Shown piece after piece: positions 1-8,865 of a DNA stretch of 46,203 nt (positions within the stretch are counted from its first letter, which is position 1; the number at the start of each line of letters is the position of its first letter). The stretch covers positions 1 through 46,203 of the forward strand of contig CALWZG010000023.1 in the NCBI GenBank assembly GCA_944385965.1, in the 5' to 3' direction. The notes below the pieces were generated by a model. It was not told where the DNA came from and searched no databases. It saw only the letters and a program-made list of their open reading frames with translations. This DNA is from an uncultured Anaerotruncus sp. Lineage in GTDB: Bacteria; Bacillota; Clostridia; Oscillospirales; Ruminococcaceae. The translations under genes and the position numbers were made by a program.

Positions 1-89
1 TCTGCCACAGGGATTTTATACCCTTTTGACGGGTTAATTGAGTGATGTTATGGCTGCATGGATCAATTTTCAGATTCATGGTACTGTTA

Positions 90-1304
90 TCAATTCAGAT
101 ACTGTTCCGTGAATAATTTAGGTTTAACATTTTCCTGGATGGTAAATTTGTTATATAAGCCGGTCAGCCCATCCTTTTCCGCTTTTTCTTTCAGCTGTTC
201 CAGTTCCTGGCGGTCCTTATCGCAATCGGTGATGGTTCCAATGATACGCTCCACCTTCCCGATTTGATTTTTGACCCCGCAAATCCGCACTTGGCACCAG
301 ATATATCCGCCGCCTTTTCCCTTCATCCGAACCTTGACTTCTTTAGCGCCTCCATCAGAGGTACAATTCCGAAGGGTGTCCCGTAAGGACTGCACATTCT
401 CAGGGTGAACCACCTGCTCCCCCATAAAATGATCCAACACATGGTCGGTAGGAATTTCAGAGGCCAATTTATTTTCCCAGTTCATGGAATAGGTGATGGT
501 ATCTCTGAAAACATCAATTTCAAAGATGATGTCATTCAGCTGGCTGTATAAAATATTATTCCGCTCTACGCTCAGCTGCAATTCCTCATAAAGCTCCACA
601 CGCTCAGTTACATCCATCAGGATATTATAGATCCAAAGCTTCCCGTTTTCGTCCTCCATACGTTTCATACAGTCAGAGATCCAAAGGGTCTGCCCATCCT
701 TGGTACACATCCGATATGAGGAGGATTTTTGCCGGCCTTCCAGAGCTACCTCCAGAATCGTTTTTTCTACCGTTTGCCGGTCGTCCGGATGGACAAACTC
801 CAAATAATCTTTATGTAAAAAGATATCAGGATTTTCCTGGGAATAGCCAAGCATGTCACGGAAGCCATCGCTTACATAGGTTAAAAGATGCCCTTGGGTT
901 GGGCTGAAACGGCAGATACCTTCAGGCAGGTTCTTGATAAAGCTGTTCAGTTCCTGATTGGAAGGCCGCTCCGCCTTGGGGGAAGGAATATCAGCGGAAG
1001 TTTTAGGATGGGAGAAAGGATTGGCGGTTGGAGCAGAGGAAGCGTTCTGAGGGTTTAAAAGGTTCTTTTGCCGAAGAAATTGGTCAATGGCCAAAGGCAC
1101 TTTTGACTTGGAAACAACATCTTTTAAAATAATCAAAACAAATACAGCGATTACCCCAAAGAATAGTTCAGGCAACTCCAGATCCCACTCCAGATCCTCA
1201 AAATCAAACACACAGGTGGCTATGTATACAATGCTTATCCCAATCAGCAGATTGAGAAACATCTGGTTAAAGGGGTTTTTCTGATCTTCAGCGGATTTTT
1301 TCAT
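90..1304 (-). CDS. Membrane PAS-domain sensor, cut off at the start of a GGDEF domain
   Basis: The protein has two N-terminal membrane segments (about residues 16-33 and 47-63), a linker, then two PAS/PAC-type sensor domains (about 105-235 and 245-370). It ends only about 20 residues after DGLTGLYNK, the opening motif of a GGDEF (diguanylate cyclase) domain. No GG(D/E)EF active site follows in any frame of the 89 bases left in the window, so it cannot make cyclic-di-GMP as it stands. I chose the ATG at 1304 because GGAAG lies 8 bases upstream; an in-frame GTG at 1313 overlaps that site. It is probably a decayed or truncated signalling protein, but a PAS-only sensor is possible. Confidence 0.75.
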   Translation of the reverse strand: MKKSAEDQKNPFNQMFLNLLIGISIVYIATCVFDFEDLEWDLELPELFFGVIAVFVLIILKDVVSKSKVPLAIDQFLRQKNLLNPQNASSAPTANPFSHPKTSADIPSPKAERPSNQELNSFIKNLPEGICRFSPTQGHLLTYVSDGFRDMLGYSQENPDIFLHKDYLEFVHPDDRQTVEKTILEVALEGRQKSSSYRMCTKDGQTLWISDCMKRMEDENGKLWIYNILMDVTERVELYEELQLSVERNNILYSQLNDIIFEIDVFRDTITYSMNWENKLASEIPTDHVLDHFMGEQVVHPENVQSLRDTLRNCTSDGGAKEVKVRMKGKGGGYIWCQVRICGVKNQIGKVERIIGTITDCDKDRQELEQLKEKAEKDGLTGLYNKFTIQENVKPKLFTEQYLN

Positions 1305-1423
1305 AGCAAACACTTCCTTTTATGGAATGAAGATATATTTTAATACTAATCCCAATTTATTAAACCAATATTAAAATCTTTTCTCAGATTCTTTGGGAGC
1401 CTGAATTAGAACAAAAGCGGGTG

Positions 1424-1460
1424 AAAAAACCTCCCAGCTTTATAGTAAAAGCGGGGAGGC
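1424..1460 (-). terminator. Rho-independent terminator after the P-type ATPase
   Basis: On the minus strand CCTCCCCGCTTT pairs with AAAGCTGGGAGG around a short loop and is followed by six T residues. It lies 25-60 bases past the ATPase stop codon. Confidence 0.8.
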
Positions 1461-1482
1461 TGAGAAAAAGAGAAATCAAGGA

Positions 1483-4095
1483 TTATTTATGTGCCAAATC
1501 CCGAATCCATTTCAGCAGTTGGATAATGGGCAGATTGGCAGCGGCTAAACCATAAACAGTGAGAAGCTGGCCGATGGTCAGGGTCTGTACCTGGAACAAA
1601 CGGTCCAGGAAAGGAACGGTCAATACCAAGGTAATCAGCACCAAGCCAATCAGAAAAGCGCCTTGCAGGAAACGGTTGTTGAAGAAACGACGGGTGAAAA
1701 GTGTTGGGTGATCGGCTTTACAGTTATATCCATGGAACAGCCGGCCCAGGCAAAGGGTACCGAAAGCCATTGTACTGGCCAGCACAGGGCCTCCCGCCTG
1801 AAGCCCCAAGGTAAAGGCAATCATGGTGGTGATGGAAATACACAATCCTTCCAGTCCAATACTGGTCAAAAAGCTGCGGGTTAGGATGGATTCGTTGATA
1901 GGACGGGGCTTTTCCTGCATGACCTGGGGAGAGTGGGGTTCCAGTCCCAGAGCAATTGCGGGAAGGCTGTCTGTCAGAAGGTTGATAAACAGAAGGTGGA
2001 CAGGGGCGAAGGGAACCGGCAAACCTGCCACAGCGGCGTAGAGAACCGCAAGAATGGCTCCAAAGTTACCAGACAGCAGGAATTGGATAGAGCGTTTGAT
2101 ATTGGCGTAAACATTGCGTCCGCTTTCCACAGCTTTAACAATTGTGGCGAAGTTATCGTCGGTCAGGACCATGGCGGCGGCGTCTTTGGCCACCTCGCTG
2201 CCTGTAATGCCCATTGCCACACCAATATCCGCCTGTTTCAGAGCGGGGGCGTCGTTGACGCCATCTCCGGTCATGGCCACGATGTTGCCCTTCTCCTGCC
2301 AGGCCCGAACGATACGGATTTTATGTTCTGGGGAAACACGGGCGTAAACGGAAATTTTATCCACAAAATTTTTCAGTTCGCTGTCGGTCATCTGGTCGAT
2401 GACAGAGCCCTCACAGGCCTCAGACTCATCTTTCAGAATTCCAATCCGCTTGGCGATGGCGGCGGCGGTTACCTTGTGGTCTCCGGTAATCATCACGGGA
2501 CGGATTCCGGCGCTGACACACTCCGCTACCGCTTGAGCGCTTTCCAGACGGGGCGGGTCCATCATAGCGATGAGGCCCAGGAAAATCAGCTGATCCTCAT
2601 CCTCCAACACCAGTGCCCGCTCCTCCTGGAACTTCCGGTAACCAAAGCCCAACACCCGCAGTCCTTGACGGGAATAAGCCTCGTTTTGGGCCAGAATTCG
2701 TTCCCGGTCCCCATCTGTAATGGGACGGACCGTCCCGTTCTCCTGGATGAAGCCAGCCCGCCGGAGAATCACGTCTGTGGCTCCCTTGGTAATCATTGTG
2801 TAGCCATCCTTCAGATTGTGCAGGGTGGACATCAGCTTCCGGTCACTGTCGAAGGGAATCTCACTCAATCGTGGGTATACCCCCCGAACCCTCTGGGCTG
2901 GGATTCCCTTGGAAGTTCCAAGGTTGATTAAGGCGGTTTCGGTGGGGTCTCCGATTTCCTGACCGTTTTCGTTGGTAGAGTCGTTGCAGAGGATGGACAA
3001 ACGCATCAATTGCTTATGCAGGGGGTTATCAGGATTGATTTGCGCAACCTCTAAATCCTGTCCATCCACATAATAATGCTCTACGGTCATTTTGTTCTGG
3101 GTCAGAGTACCAGTTTTATCGGAACAGATTACAGACACGCTGCCCAAGCCTTCCACCGCTTGCAGCTTCCGGATAATGGCCCCTTCCTTGGCCATCTTCT
3201 GGGTGCCGAAGGACAACACAATGGTTACGATGGAACTGAGGGCTTCCGGCACAGCCGCCACCGCCAGAGCCACAGCGAACAGGAACGAATCAGCGATGGA
3301 GGCACCCCGTACAATGTTTACCGCGAACAGAATACCGCAGAATACCAGAATCAGAATGGACAGCTTTTGACCAAACTGGTCCAGATTTTTCTGGAGGGGC
3401 GTTTTTTTCTCAGAAGTGTTTTTCAACAGGCTTGCGATTTTTCCAACTTCGGTCCCCATTCCGATACCGGTAACCACAAAGGAGGCTCGTCCATAGGTAA
3501 CAAAGCTGCCGGAATAAACCATATTCAAGCGGTCTCCCAAAGGCAGCTCGCCCTCTAATGTGTCGGTATTTTTCTCTACCCCCAGGCTTTCTCCGGTGAG
3601 GGCACTCTCATCCACCTTCAGGCTGGCGCAGGTGAGCAGCCGGCCATCCGCCGGTACATAATCGCCCGCCTCCAGATGGACCTCGTCTCCAATGGTTACC
3701 TCCCGGCTGGGAATCTCAATCAGTTTTCCGTCCCGTACGACCTTGGCGTGAGGGGCCGAAAGCTGCTTGAGGCTTTGCAGGGATTGTTCCGCCTTGATGG
3801 TCTGTACTGTCCCCAAAATGGCGTTCATGGTGATGACCACCAGGATGACCAGGGTGCTTTCCCACTCACCAAGAAATCCGGAAACAGTGGCCGCTATAAT
3901 CAGGATAATGACAATAAAATCCGCGAATTGCTCCAAAAAAATCTTCAGGGTGCTTTTCCGGTCTCCCTCAGCCAGCTCGTTCAGACCATATTTTTTTTGG
4001 TTTTCCGCTGCTTGCTGGGTGGTGAGAGGGTTTGGATGCTGATTTACCCGCTCACGAGCCTGTTGGCCGGACATTTGATAAAATTGCTGTTCCAT
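1483..4095 (-). CDS. P-type cation-transporting ATPase (Ca2+/Mn2+ type)
   Basis: This 870-residue protein is a P2-type ATPase that should pump divalent cations out of the cytoplasm. It shows TGES in the actuator domain, the phosphorylation motif DKTGTLT, TGDGVND in the hinge, a TM4 motif AAVPEAL and a TM6 motif NLLTDS, with about ten membrane segments. TM4 and TM6 resemble SERCA/PMCA-type Ca2+ pumps. The leader holds a yybP-ykoY riboswitch, which in characterised cases senses Mn2+ and controls exporters such as the Lactococcus YoaB ATPase. Mn2+ export, or Ca2+/Mn2+ export, is therefore my preferred reading. The start at 4095 fits the family N-terminus and follows an AAGGGAAA site; the open frame upstream to 4176 is leader. 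Confidence 0.93.
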   Translation of the reverse strand: MEQQFYQMSGQQARERVNQHPNPLTTQQAAENQKKYGLNELAEGDRKSTLKIFLEQFADFIVIILIIAATVSGFLGEWESTLVILVVITMNAILGTVQTIKAEQSLQSLKQLSAPHAKVVRDGKLIEIPSREVTIGDEVHLEAGDYVPADGRLLTCASLKVDESALTGESLGVEKNTDTLEGELPLGDRLNMVYSGSFVTYGRASFVVTGIGMGTEVGKIASLLKNTSEKKTPLQKNLDQFGQKLSILILVFCGILFAVNIVRGASIADSFLFAVALAVAAVPEALSSIVTIVLSFGTQKMAKEGAIIRKLQAVEGLGSVSVICSDKTGTLTQNKMTVEHYYVDGQDLEVAQINPDNPLHKQLMRLSILCNDSTNENGQEIGDPTETALINLGTSKGIPAQRVRGVYPRLSEIPFDSDRKLMSTLHNLKDGYTMITKGATDVILRRAGFIQENGTVRPITDGDRERILAQNEAYSRQGLRVLGFGYRKFQEERALVLEDEDQLIFLGLIAMMDPPRLESAQAVAECVSAGIRPVMITGDHKVTAAAIAKRIGILKDESEACEGSVIDQMTDSELKNFVDKISVYARVSPEHKIRIVRAWQEKGNIVAMTGDGVNDAPALKQADIGVAMGITGSEVAKDAAAMVLTDDNFATIVKAVESGRNVYANIKRSIQFLLSGNFGAILAVLYAAVAGLPVPFAPVHLLFINLLTDSLPAIALGLEPHSPQVMQEKPRPINESILTRSFLTSIGLEGLCISITTMIAFTLGLQAGGPVLASTMAFGTLCLGRLFHGYNCKADHPTLFTRRFFNNRFLQGAFLIGLVLITLVLTVPFLDRLFQVQTLTIGQLLTVYGLAAANLPIIQLLKWIRDLAHK

Positions 4096-4201
4096 GCTGC
4101 ATTTCCCTTTCCCAAAATATAAGGTTTTAAAAGGAGTTTCTTTTTTCAGGATGCCCGAAAAAAACGGTTTCATCAATGAAATAACTCATATCAGCGCAAA
4201 C

Positions 4202-4246
4202 AAAAAGAGACTTTTATTACATCTTTCAGGATGTAATAAAAGTCTC
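4202..4246 (-). terminator. Intrinsic terminator of the Mn2+ riboswitch
   Basis: A perfect 17-bp stem (4207-4223 with 4230-4246, loop 4224-4229) is followed on the minus strand by five T residues. Its 5' arm contains the 3' half of aptamer helix P1, so ligand-stabilised P1 and the terminator exclude each other. That arrangement gives an ON switch for the ATPase. Confidence 0.9.
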
Positions 4247-4330
4247 GCTGTTTCATCACGGCCCGGATGTTGCCATCGGGATTGACGTTGCCGTAAACAC
4301 CAAGGTGTCAGCTACTCCCTTTTATTGCGT
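4235..4330 (-). ncRNA. yybP-ykoY (manganese) riboswitch aptamer
   Basis: Read on the minus strand, the leader starts AATAAAAGGGAGTAGC, continues with an internal GTCAAT and ends AGCGAGACTTTTATT. These match the conserved GGGGAGUAGC...GUCAAU...AGCAAGAC skeleton of the yybP-ykoY class as I know it. AATAAAAG at the 5' end pairs with CTTTTATT at the 3' end to close helix P1. The aptamer sits between a strong promoter and a terminator that competes for P1, and the gene downstream is a P-type ATPase, a known target of this class. A covariance search would settle the assignment. Confidence 0.88.
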
Positions 4331-4332
4331 TT

Positions 4333-4360
4333 ATTATAGCACACTTTATGAGTTTGTCAA
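4333..4360 (-). promoter_or_regulatory. Sigma-A promoter for the riboswitch/ATPase transcript
   Basis: TTGACA (4355-4360) and TATAAT (4333-4338) are separated by 16 bases on the minus strand. Transcription would start a few bases before the aptamer. Confidence 0.85.
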
Positions 4361-4411
4361 TACTTTTCAGAGAAGCTGAGGGAAGAACCCCTTCCAATGC
4401 CTGCCCATAAA

Positions 4412-4451
4412 ACTTAAAAAGCCTGCCGCAAGAGGATTTTTATAGGCTTTT
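4412..4451 (-). terminator. Probable terminator after galU
   Basis: AAAAGCCT, overlapping the galU stop codon, pairs with AGGCTTTT 19 bases later and runs into Ts on the minus strand. The loop is long, so confidence is moderate. Confidence 0.5.
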
Positions 4452-5309
4452 ACTAAGTTCTCTCAGGTATTGACGGAATCCGGTGCCTACCTCAGGATGA
4501 GCCAAGCCTACCTCCACAATCGCTTGCAGAATTCCCAGCTTATTGCCCATATCATACCGTTTTCCCTCGTATTCCACCCCCATCATGCCTCCGTGCTTGG
4601 CCACAGTGCGCATAGCGTCGGTGAGTTGGATTTCCCCGTTCCGGGAGGGGGGGGTGTGGGCCAGCACATCAAAGATATCCGGTGTCAGTACGCATCGGCC
4701 CAGGATGGCAAAGTTAGACAGGATTTCCTCCGGCATAGGTTTCTCAATCATATCGAACACATCATAGATGTTATCCTCCACCGGGGACACATCCAAGGTG
4801 CAGTAGCTGGAGATTAAATCCGAGGGAACCTCCTTGATGCCCACCACACATTTGTCAAAACGCTCGGCAGCTTCTATCAGCTGGCCAATAGCGGGCTTTT
4901 GGGAAACAATTACATCATCCCCATACAGAACGGCGAAGGGTTCATTGCCCACAAAAGCCTTGGCACAGTAAACAGCGTGTCCCAAACCACGGGTTTCCTT
5001 CTGACGTACATAATGAATATTGCACAGACGGGAAAGGGCTACCATCTCATCATAGATCTGTTGTTTACCAGAGAAGAGTAGTTTTTCCTCCAGTTCGGGA
5101 GCCCGGTCGAAATGGTCCTCAATCAGGGACTTTCCCCGGTTGGTGATGACCAGAATATCCTCAATGCCGCTGGCCACAGCTTCCTCCACAATAAATTGAA
5201 TGGCTGGCTTGTCCACAATGGGAAGCATCTCTTTGGGAACCGCTTTGGAGGCGGGCAGCACTCGGGTTCCCAGGCCGGCAGCGGGAATGACAGCTTTGCG
5301 AACTTTCAT
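4440..5309 (-). CDS. galU: UTP--glucose-1-phosphate uridylyltransferase
   Basis: GalU makes UDP-glucose from UTP and glucose-1-phosphate for cell-envelope sugars. The 289-residue protein has the usual length and opens with the nucleotide-binding signature PAAGLGTRVLPASKA, followed by PKEMLPIVDKPAIQ; the sugar-binding GEIQLTDA motif is near residue 230. The ATG has AAGGAGG 8 bases upstream. It lies 27 bases downstream of the zinc-ribbon membrane protein gene on the same strand, so the two are probably co-transcribed. galE, which uses UDP-glucose, lies at 33 kb and is not linked to it. Confidence 0.96.
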   Translation of the reverse strand: MKVRKAVIPAAGLGTRVLPASKAVPKEMLPIVDKPAIQFIVEEAVASGIEDILVITNRGKSLIEDHFDRAPELEEKLLFSGKQQIYDEMVALSRLCNIHYVRQKETRGLGHAVYCAKAFVGNEPFAVLYGDDVIVSQKPAIGQLIEAAERFDKCVVGIKEVPSDLISSYCTLDVSPVEDNIYDVFDMIEKPMPEEILSNFAILGRCVLTPDIFDVLAHTPPSRNGEIQLTDAMRTVAKHGGMMGVEYEGKRYDMGNKLGILQAIVEVGLAHPEVGTGFRQYLRELSKSL

Positions 5310-5336
5310 AAAAAGGTCCTCCTTAGAAACATCTTT

Positions 5337-6368
5337 CTATTGCAGGGAATTGAGGACCACAGCCCCCATCACTTGTCCCACAATGATAAAAAGCAGCAGC
5401 AGCCCCACCGCCAGACACACCACCGCAATGCGGTTGGTGCCTCCCTTACGGGTGAGGGCGGCGGTATACTGCATATCATCCACCTGTCCGTCAGGGCGGG
5501 TAAAGACCGTCTTTAACCGGCGCACACGGCGCAGTACATAGGACATATACAACCGGTTGGCGAAGAAGGAAATCGTTAAGGCGATAGCGAAAGAGACCAT
5601 CCGTATATAAGGCATCACAGCGTATACCCACAAATGGGTAGAAGGGACAAAGGGAGCGGGATTGATACCCTTTAAAATCAGGTCCATATTTTCAAGGATA
5701 TAGGCCATATACTCCGGCAGGGCGAACAGGGTGGGAAGCTGGGAAAGAAGGAACAGCCCCAACAGGCAGCTTCCCACAAGATACATTTTTCGGTAAAAGA
5801 AATAGAAGGAACCGAAAAAGAAGGCGGGCAGACTTGGAAAGAACCCCTTTCCAAAGGTATATTGCTTAAAGCGGGGCAGGAAATAGCGGGAATTGGAGCC
5901 GATGAACATAGCGATATCCCTGGCGCTGACCCCCTCGATTTCCTCCTCCGGGGAGACACCCCCAAAAGCGGAGGCGTAAGCGCTGGAAGCGGCCGCTCTT
6001 GGGTCCCCATAACCCCAGGAAGTTTTTTGCTCAAATGGGCCTGAGCGAGAACGCAGAGGCGCCCCGCAAATTTGGCAGAACAGCCCTCCGGCGGGATTGT
6101 GGGCTCCGCAGGCGGGGCAGGTAGTGCCATGGGCGTCCTGCTGGGATGAACCGTAGGTGTAGGCACCGTTGGAAGTATCCTGAGAGGGTTGTGGACCAGC
6201 GGACCAAGCGTGTCCTTTGATATGCAGCTCCTCCAAGGCGCAATGTCCCAGCTGTTGATAGCACGCTCTATGATGAGGGGCTCCACAGATTGGGCATACC
6301 ACAATATCATCATTTTCGGTAAAACGCTTGCCGCAAACGGGGCAGTTCGCTCCGGTATAGTTTGCCAA
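5337..6368 (-). CDS. Zinc-ribbon / Prok-RING membrane protein with DUF2628 domain
   Basis: The N-terminus holds a RING-like zinc site (CPVCGKRF, DDIVVCPICG, PHHRACY, GHC), then a double-cysteine ribbon (CPACGAHN, FCQICGAP). After a linker come the DUF2628 signature (FFFGSFYFFYRKMY) and four or so membrane helices. The family is widespread in Clostridia and its function is unknown to me. No ATG fits. I propose the TTG at 6368 with GGGAG 7 bases upstream, because a promoter lies just before it and relatives usually begin close to the first zinc ligand. An upstream TTG at 6476 is an alternative. The frame stays open as far as 7655, but that part is antisense to prfB. Confidence 0.75.
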   Translation of the reverse strand: MANYTGANCPVCGKRFTENDDIVVCPICGAPHHRACYQQLGHCALEELHIKGHAWSAGPQPSQDTSNGAYTYGSSQQDAHGTTCPACGAHNPAGGLFCQICGAPLRSRSGPFEQKTSWGYGDPRAAASSAYASAFGGVSPEEEIEGVSARDIAMFIGSNSRYFLPRFKQYTFGKGFFPSLPAFFFGSFYFFYRKMYLVGSCLLGLFLLSQLPTLFALPEYMAYILENMDLILKGINPAPFVPSTHLWVYAVMPYIRMVSFAIALTISFFANRLYMSYVLRRVRRLKTVFTRPDGQVDDMQYTAALTRKGGTNRIAVVCLAVGLLLLFIIVGQVMGAVVLNSLQ

Positions 6369-6425
6369 AAAATCAACTCCCAAATCCAACTTCGGAGAAT
6401 CCCGAAGAACTTGTTCTAATGTATT

Positions 6426-6454
6426 ATAATACAAGGCTTTCAGGGATTTTTCAA
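6426..6454 (-). promoter_or_regulatory. Promoter of the zinc-ribbon protein / galU transcript
   Basis: TTGAAA (6449-6454), a 17-base spacer and TATTAT (6426-6431) lie on the minus strand. The start point would be about 50 bases before the proposed TTG. Confidence 0.6.
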
Positions 6455-6689
6455 GGTACGAATTATGAACATTCAAAACCTTTTGTAAACGGGGTGGAAA
6501 AGGCTTTTTAAAAACCAAGTCTTTGAGGGAGGACTTCCCTTTACAAACAGGGGAAAAAACGGTATAATAAAAAACTGAACTGTTTTTGTTTGAAACGCTC
6601 AGAAAGTCCTGTCCTGGCCAGCCTGAAAAGGCTGCTTTGAACAGGGGTTGATTTTTCATTACAGAAGATAAGGAATGGTGTAACAGAAA

Positions 6690-7820
6690 ATGCTGCAATT
6701 TGAGGAACTGCGCCTGCGGCTGGAAGGCCGCCATGACGAAATTGAGGAGCTGCGCCAAGCGGTGGGATATGAGGGACTGAAGCGCCGTTTGGAGGAGCTT
6801 GAGGCTAAAACCACCGTCCCTGGCTTTTGGAATGATGTGGAAAAGTCCCAGCAAAACCAGCAGGAGACCGCCCGGGTAAAGGCGAAAATAGAGGCCTGTG
6901 ACAATTTGCAGGCTCTTTATGACGATACCATCACGCTGATTGAGCTGGCCAACGAGGAAGAGGACGAAAGCTCCTATCCAGAGGCTTTGGCAGATGTGGA
7001 AAAATTTGAGCAGGATTTGGAGAAGGAAAAGCTGACCACCCTGCTGACAGGCAAATATGACGCCAACAATGCGATTCTCACCTTCCATGCGGGAGCGGGC
7101 GGCACAGAAGCTCAGGATTGGGCCCAGATGCTTTATCGGATGTATACCCGCTGGGCGGAGCGGCACGGTTTTACCTATAAGATTTTGGATTATCTGGATG
7201 GGGATGAGGCGGGCATTAAAAGTGCTTCCATCCTGATTGAAGGGGAGAACGCCTATGGCTTCCTGCGCTCGGAAAGCGGTGTTCACCGACTGGTGCGTGT
7301 GTCTCCCTTTGACGCTTCCGGCCGCCGGCATACCTCCTTCTCCTCTGTGGAGGTGCTGCCTGAGCTGACCGAGGATATGACGGTGGAGATTCGTCCAGAG
7401 GACATCAAGATGGATGTATTCCGTTCCTCCGGCGCTGGCGGACAGCACATCAATAAAACCTCCTCCGCTGTGCGCTTGACCCATATTCCCACCGGAATCG
7501 TGGTTTCCTGTCAGAATGAGCGCAGTCAGTTCCAAAACCGGGATATGTGTATGAAGATGCTGACCGCGAAACTGTTGGAAATCAAGGAGCGGGAGCATCT
7601 GGACAACATCAACCAAATCAAGGGAGACCAGCTGCAAATCGCTTGGGGCAGCCAAATCCGTTCTTATGTATTTATGCCCTATACTTTGGCCAAGGACACC
7701 CGCACCAAGTATGAGAACTCCAATATCAACGCGGTAATGGATGGGGATATTGATGGGTTTATCAACGCTTACCTGAAGGCCGCCAGCTTAGGGACCTTAG
7801 GGCAGGCGACAGACGAATAA
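6690..7820 (+). CDS. prfB: Peptide chain release factor 2
   Basis: RF2 ends translation at UAA and UGA. The 376-residue protein has the coiled N-terminal domain, the stop-codon recognition tripeptide SPF (about residue 204) that marks RF2 rather than RF1, and the catalytic GGQ (about residue 250, in GAGGQHINKTSSAVR). The frame is continuous from the ATG: residues aligning with the Escherichia coli frameshift region read QAVGYEGLKRR with no in-frame UGA, so the classic autoregulatory +1 frameshift is absent. Because the genome also decodes UGA as selenocysteine, RF2 competes with SelB at those codons. The nearest AAGGA is about 15 bases upstream, which is rather far. Confidence 0.96.
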   Translation: MLQFEELRLRLEGRHDEIEELRQAVGYEGLKRRLEELEAKTTVPGFWNDVEKSQQNQQETARVKAKIEACDNLQALYDDTITLIELANEEEDESSYPEALADVEKFEQDLEKEKLTTLLTGKYDANNAILTFHAGAGGTEAQDWAQMLYRMYTRWAERHGFTYKILDYLDGDEAGIKSASILIEGENAYGFLRSESGVHRLVRVSPFDASGRRHTSFSSVEVLPELTEDMTVEIRPEDIKMDVFRSSGAGGQHINKTSSAVRLTHIPTGIVVSCQNERSQFQNRDMCMKMLTAKLLEIKEREHLDNINQIKGDQLQIAWGSQIRSYVFMPYTLAKDTRTKYENSNINAVMDGDIDGFINAYLKAASLGTLGQATDE

Positions 7821-7842
7821 AGAAAACCTTAAAAAATACAGG

Positions 7843-7877
7843 GAGCGGCCCTTTTAAGAGCCGCTCTCTATGTTTTT
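7843..7877. terminator. Terminator between the converging prfB and hflC genes
   Basis: GAGCGGC (7843-7849) pairs with GCCGCTC (7860-7866). T-rich sequence follows on the plus strand and an A-tract on the other side, so it probably serves both genes. Confidence 0.75.
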
Positions 7878-7896
7878 ATGTAAGAACAAAGGCCAA

Positions 7897-8865
7897 TCAG
7901 TTGTCTTGGTAGAAAATTTGGGCGATGGGGGAATCTTTGGAGAGAATCAAGGTTTTGTCGGTTCCTTTGAGGGATCCCTTGGCGGCGTCCAAAGCCCGAA
8001 CAAAGCTGTAAAAATCAGCTCGCTCCTGGTCAGCGTAGGCTTCTGACAGAATCCGCATATATTCTGCCTCGCCTTCCGCGATGATTTTCTCAGCGTTGGC
8101 CTGGGCTTCGGAAATCTGGATGGAGATGGTCATATCTGTTTCTGTGCGGATTTTTTTCGCCTCAGACTCGCCCTCCGCCTGATAGGAGGCAGCAATGTTG
8201 TTGCGCTCGGAAATCATCCGCTCATATACAGCGGTCTTATTGTCATCCGGCAGGTCCAGATGCTTGGTTTCTACCGCCACCAGCTCCACTCCATACTGGT
8301 TCAAGCTCTCGCCGATGTTGTCGAAAATAGCGCCGGCCAGCTTGTCCCGGCCGCTGATAATATCGCTTTGGGACAGACTGCTGATTACATTTTTCATGGA
8401 GTTATAGACAATGGTACTGATACGCGCCTCTGCGTTGGCTACATTTCCATTCAGGGTCTGGATGAATTTCAAAGGGTCAGAAACCTTCCAAAGAACAAAG
8501 CTGTCAGCCACCATGGTCTTTTTATCCTTGGTAATCACATCGGAAATAGGCAGGTCATAAAGCAGAACCGTTTTGGGCAGGGAACGAGCCTGCTGAATAA
8601 AGGGGATTTTAAAGCTGACCCCAGCGCTGTCCTTCACCGAAACTATCCGCCCGAACTGCTGAATCATGGTGTATCGGTTGGTGGGCGTAATGACCACACT
8701 ATTAAACAGAAGAACTGCCAGCACCACCAGCACACAGAGCCAGCGGACAAAACGTCCCACACTTTTTAAAGCTCTTGCGGAAGCTTCCTTCACCTTTTGG
8801 GGGTCCAAATCCGGCATAGAGCCGGGGATGTCATTCATCGGATTGGGGTTCTTACCAAAAATCAT
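7897..8865 (-). CDS. hflC: SPFH/Band 7 membrane protein, HflC-like
   Basis: HflC and HflK form a large membrane ring that modulates the FtsH protease. This 322-residue protein has a cytoplasmic N-terminal tail, one membrane helix (about 42-62), a Band 7 domain beginning around NRYTMIQQFGRIV, and an alanine/glutamate-rich helix (AEGESEAKKIRTE, EAQANAEKIIAEGEAEY) typical of prohibitin-like oligomers. The start codon overlaps the hflK stop (TAATG), so the pair is translationally coupled. The N-terminal extension before the helix is longer than in E. coli HflC. Assignment to HflC rather than a general SPFH protein rests on pairing and gene order. Confidence 0.85.
   Translation of the reverse strand: MIFGKNPNPMNDIPGSMPDLDPQKVKEASARALKSVGRFVRWLCVLVVLAVLLFNSVVITPTNRYTMIQQFGRIVSVKDSAGVSFKIPFIQQARSLPKTVLLYDLPISDVITKDKKTMVADSFVLWKVSDPLKFIQTLNGNVANAEARISTIVYNSMKNVISSLSQSDIISGRDKLAGAIFDNIGESLNQYGVELVAVETKHLDLPDDNKTAVYERMISERNNIAASYQAEGESEAKKIRTETDMTISIQISEAQANAEKIIAEGEAEYMRILSEAYADQERADFYSFVRALDAAKGSLKGTDKTLILSKDSPIAQIFYQDN

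Noticed and set aside
1..79. Partial minus-strand coding region running off the left edge
   Set aside because: Only 26 codons, with no ribosome site and no recognisable family; too little to call.
1933..2931. 332-codon frame opposite the P-type ATPase
   Set aside because: It is antisense to a clearly conserved gene, with no recognisable domain or ribosome site.
6369..7655. N-terminal extension of the zinc-ribbon protein frame to 7655
   Set aside because: It would overlap prfB antisense for most of its length, and a promoter lies at 6426-6454, so translation must begin later.
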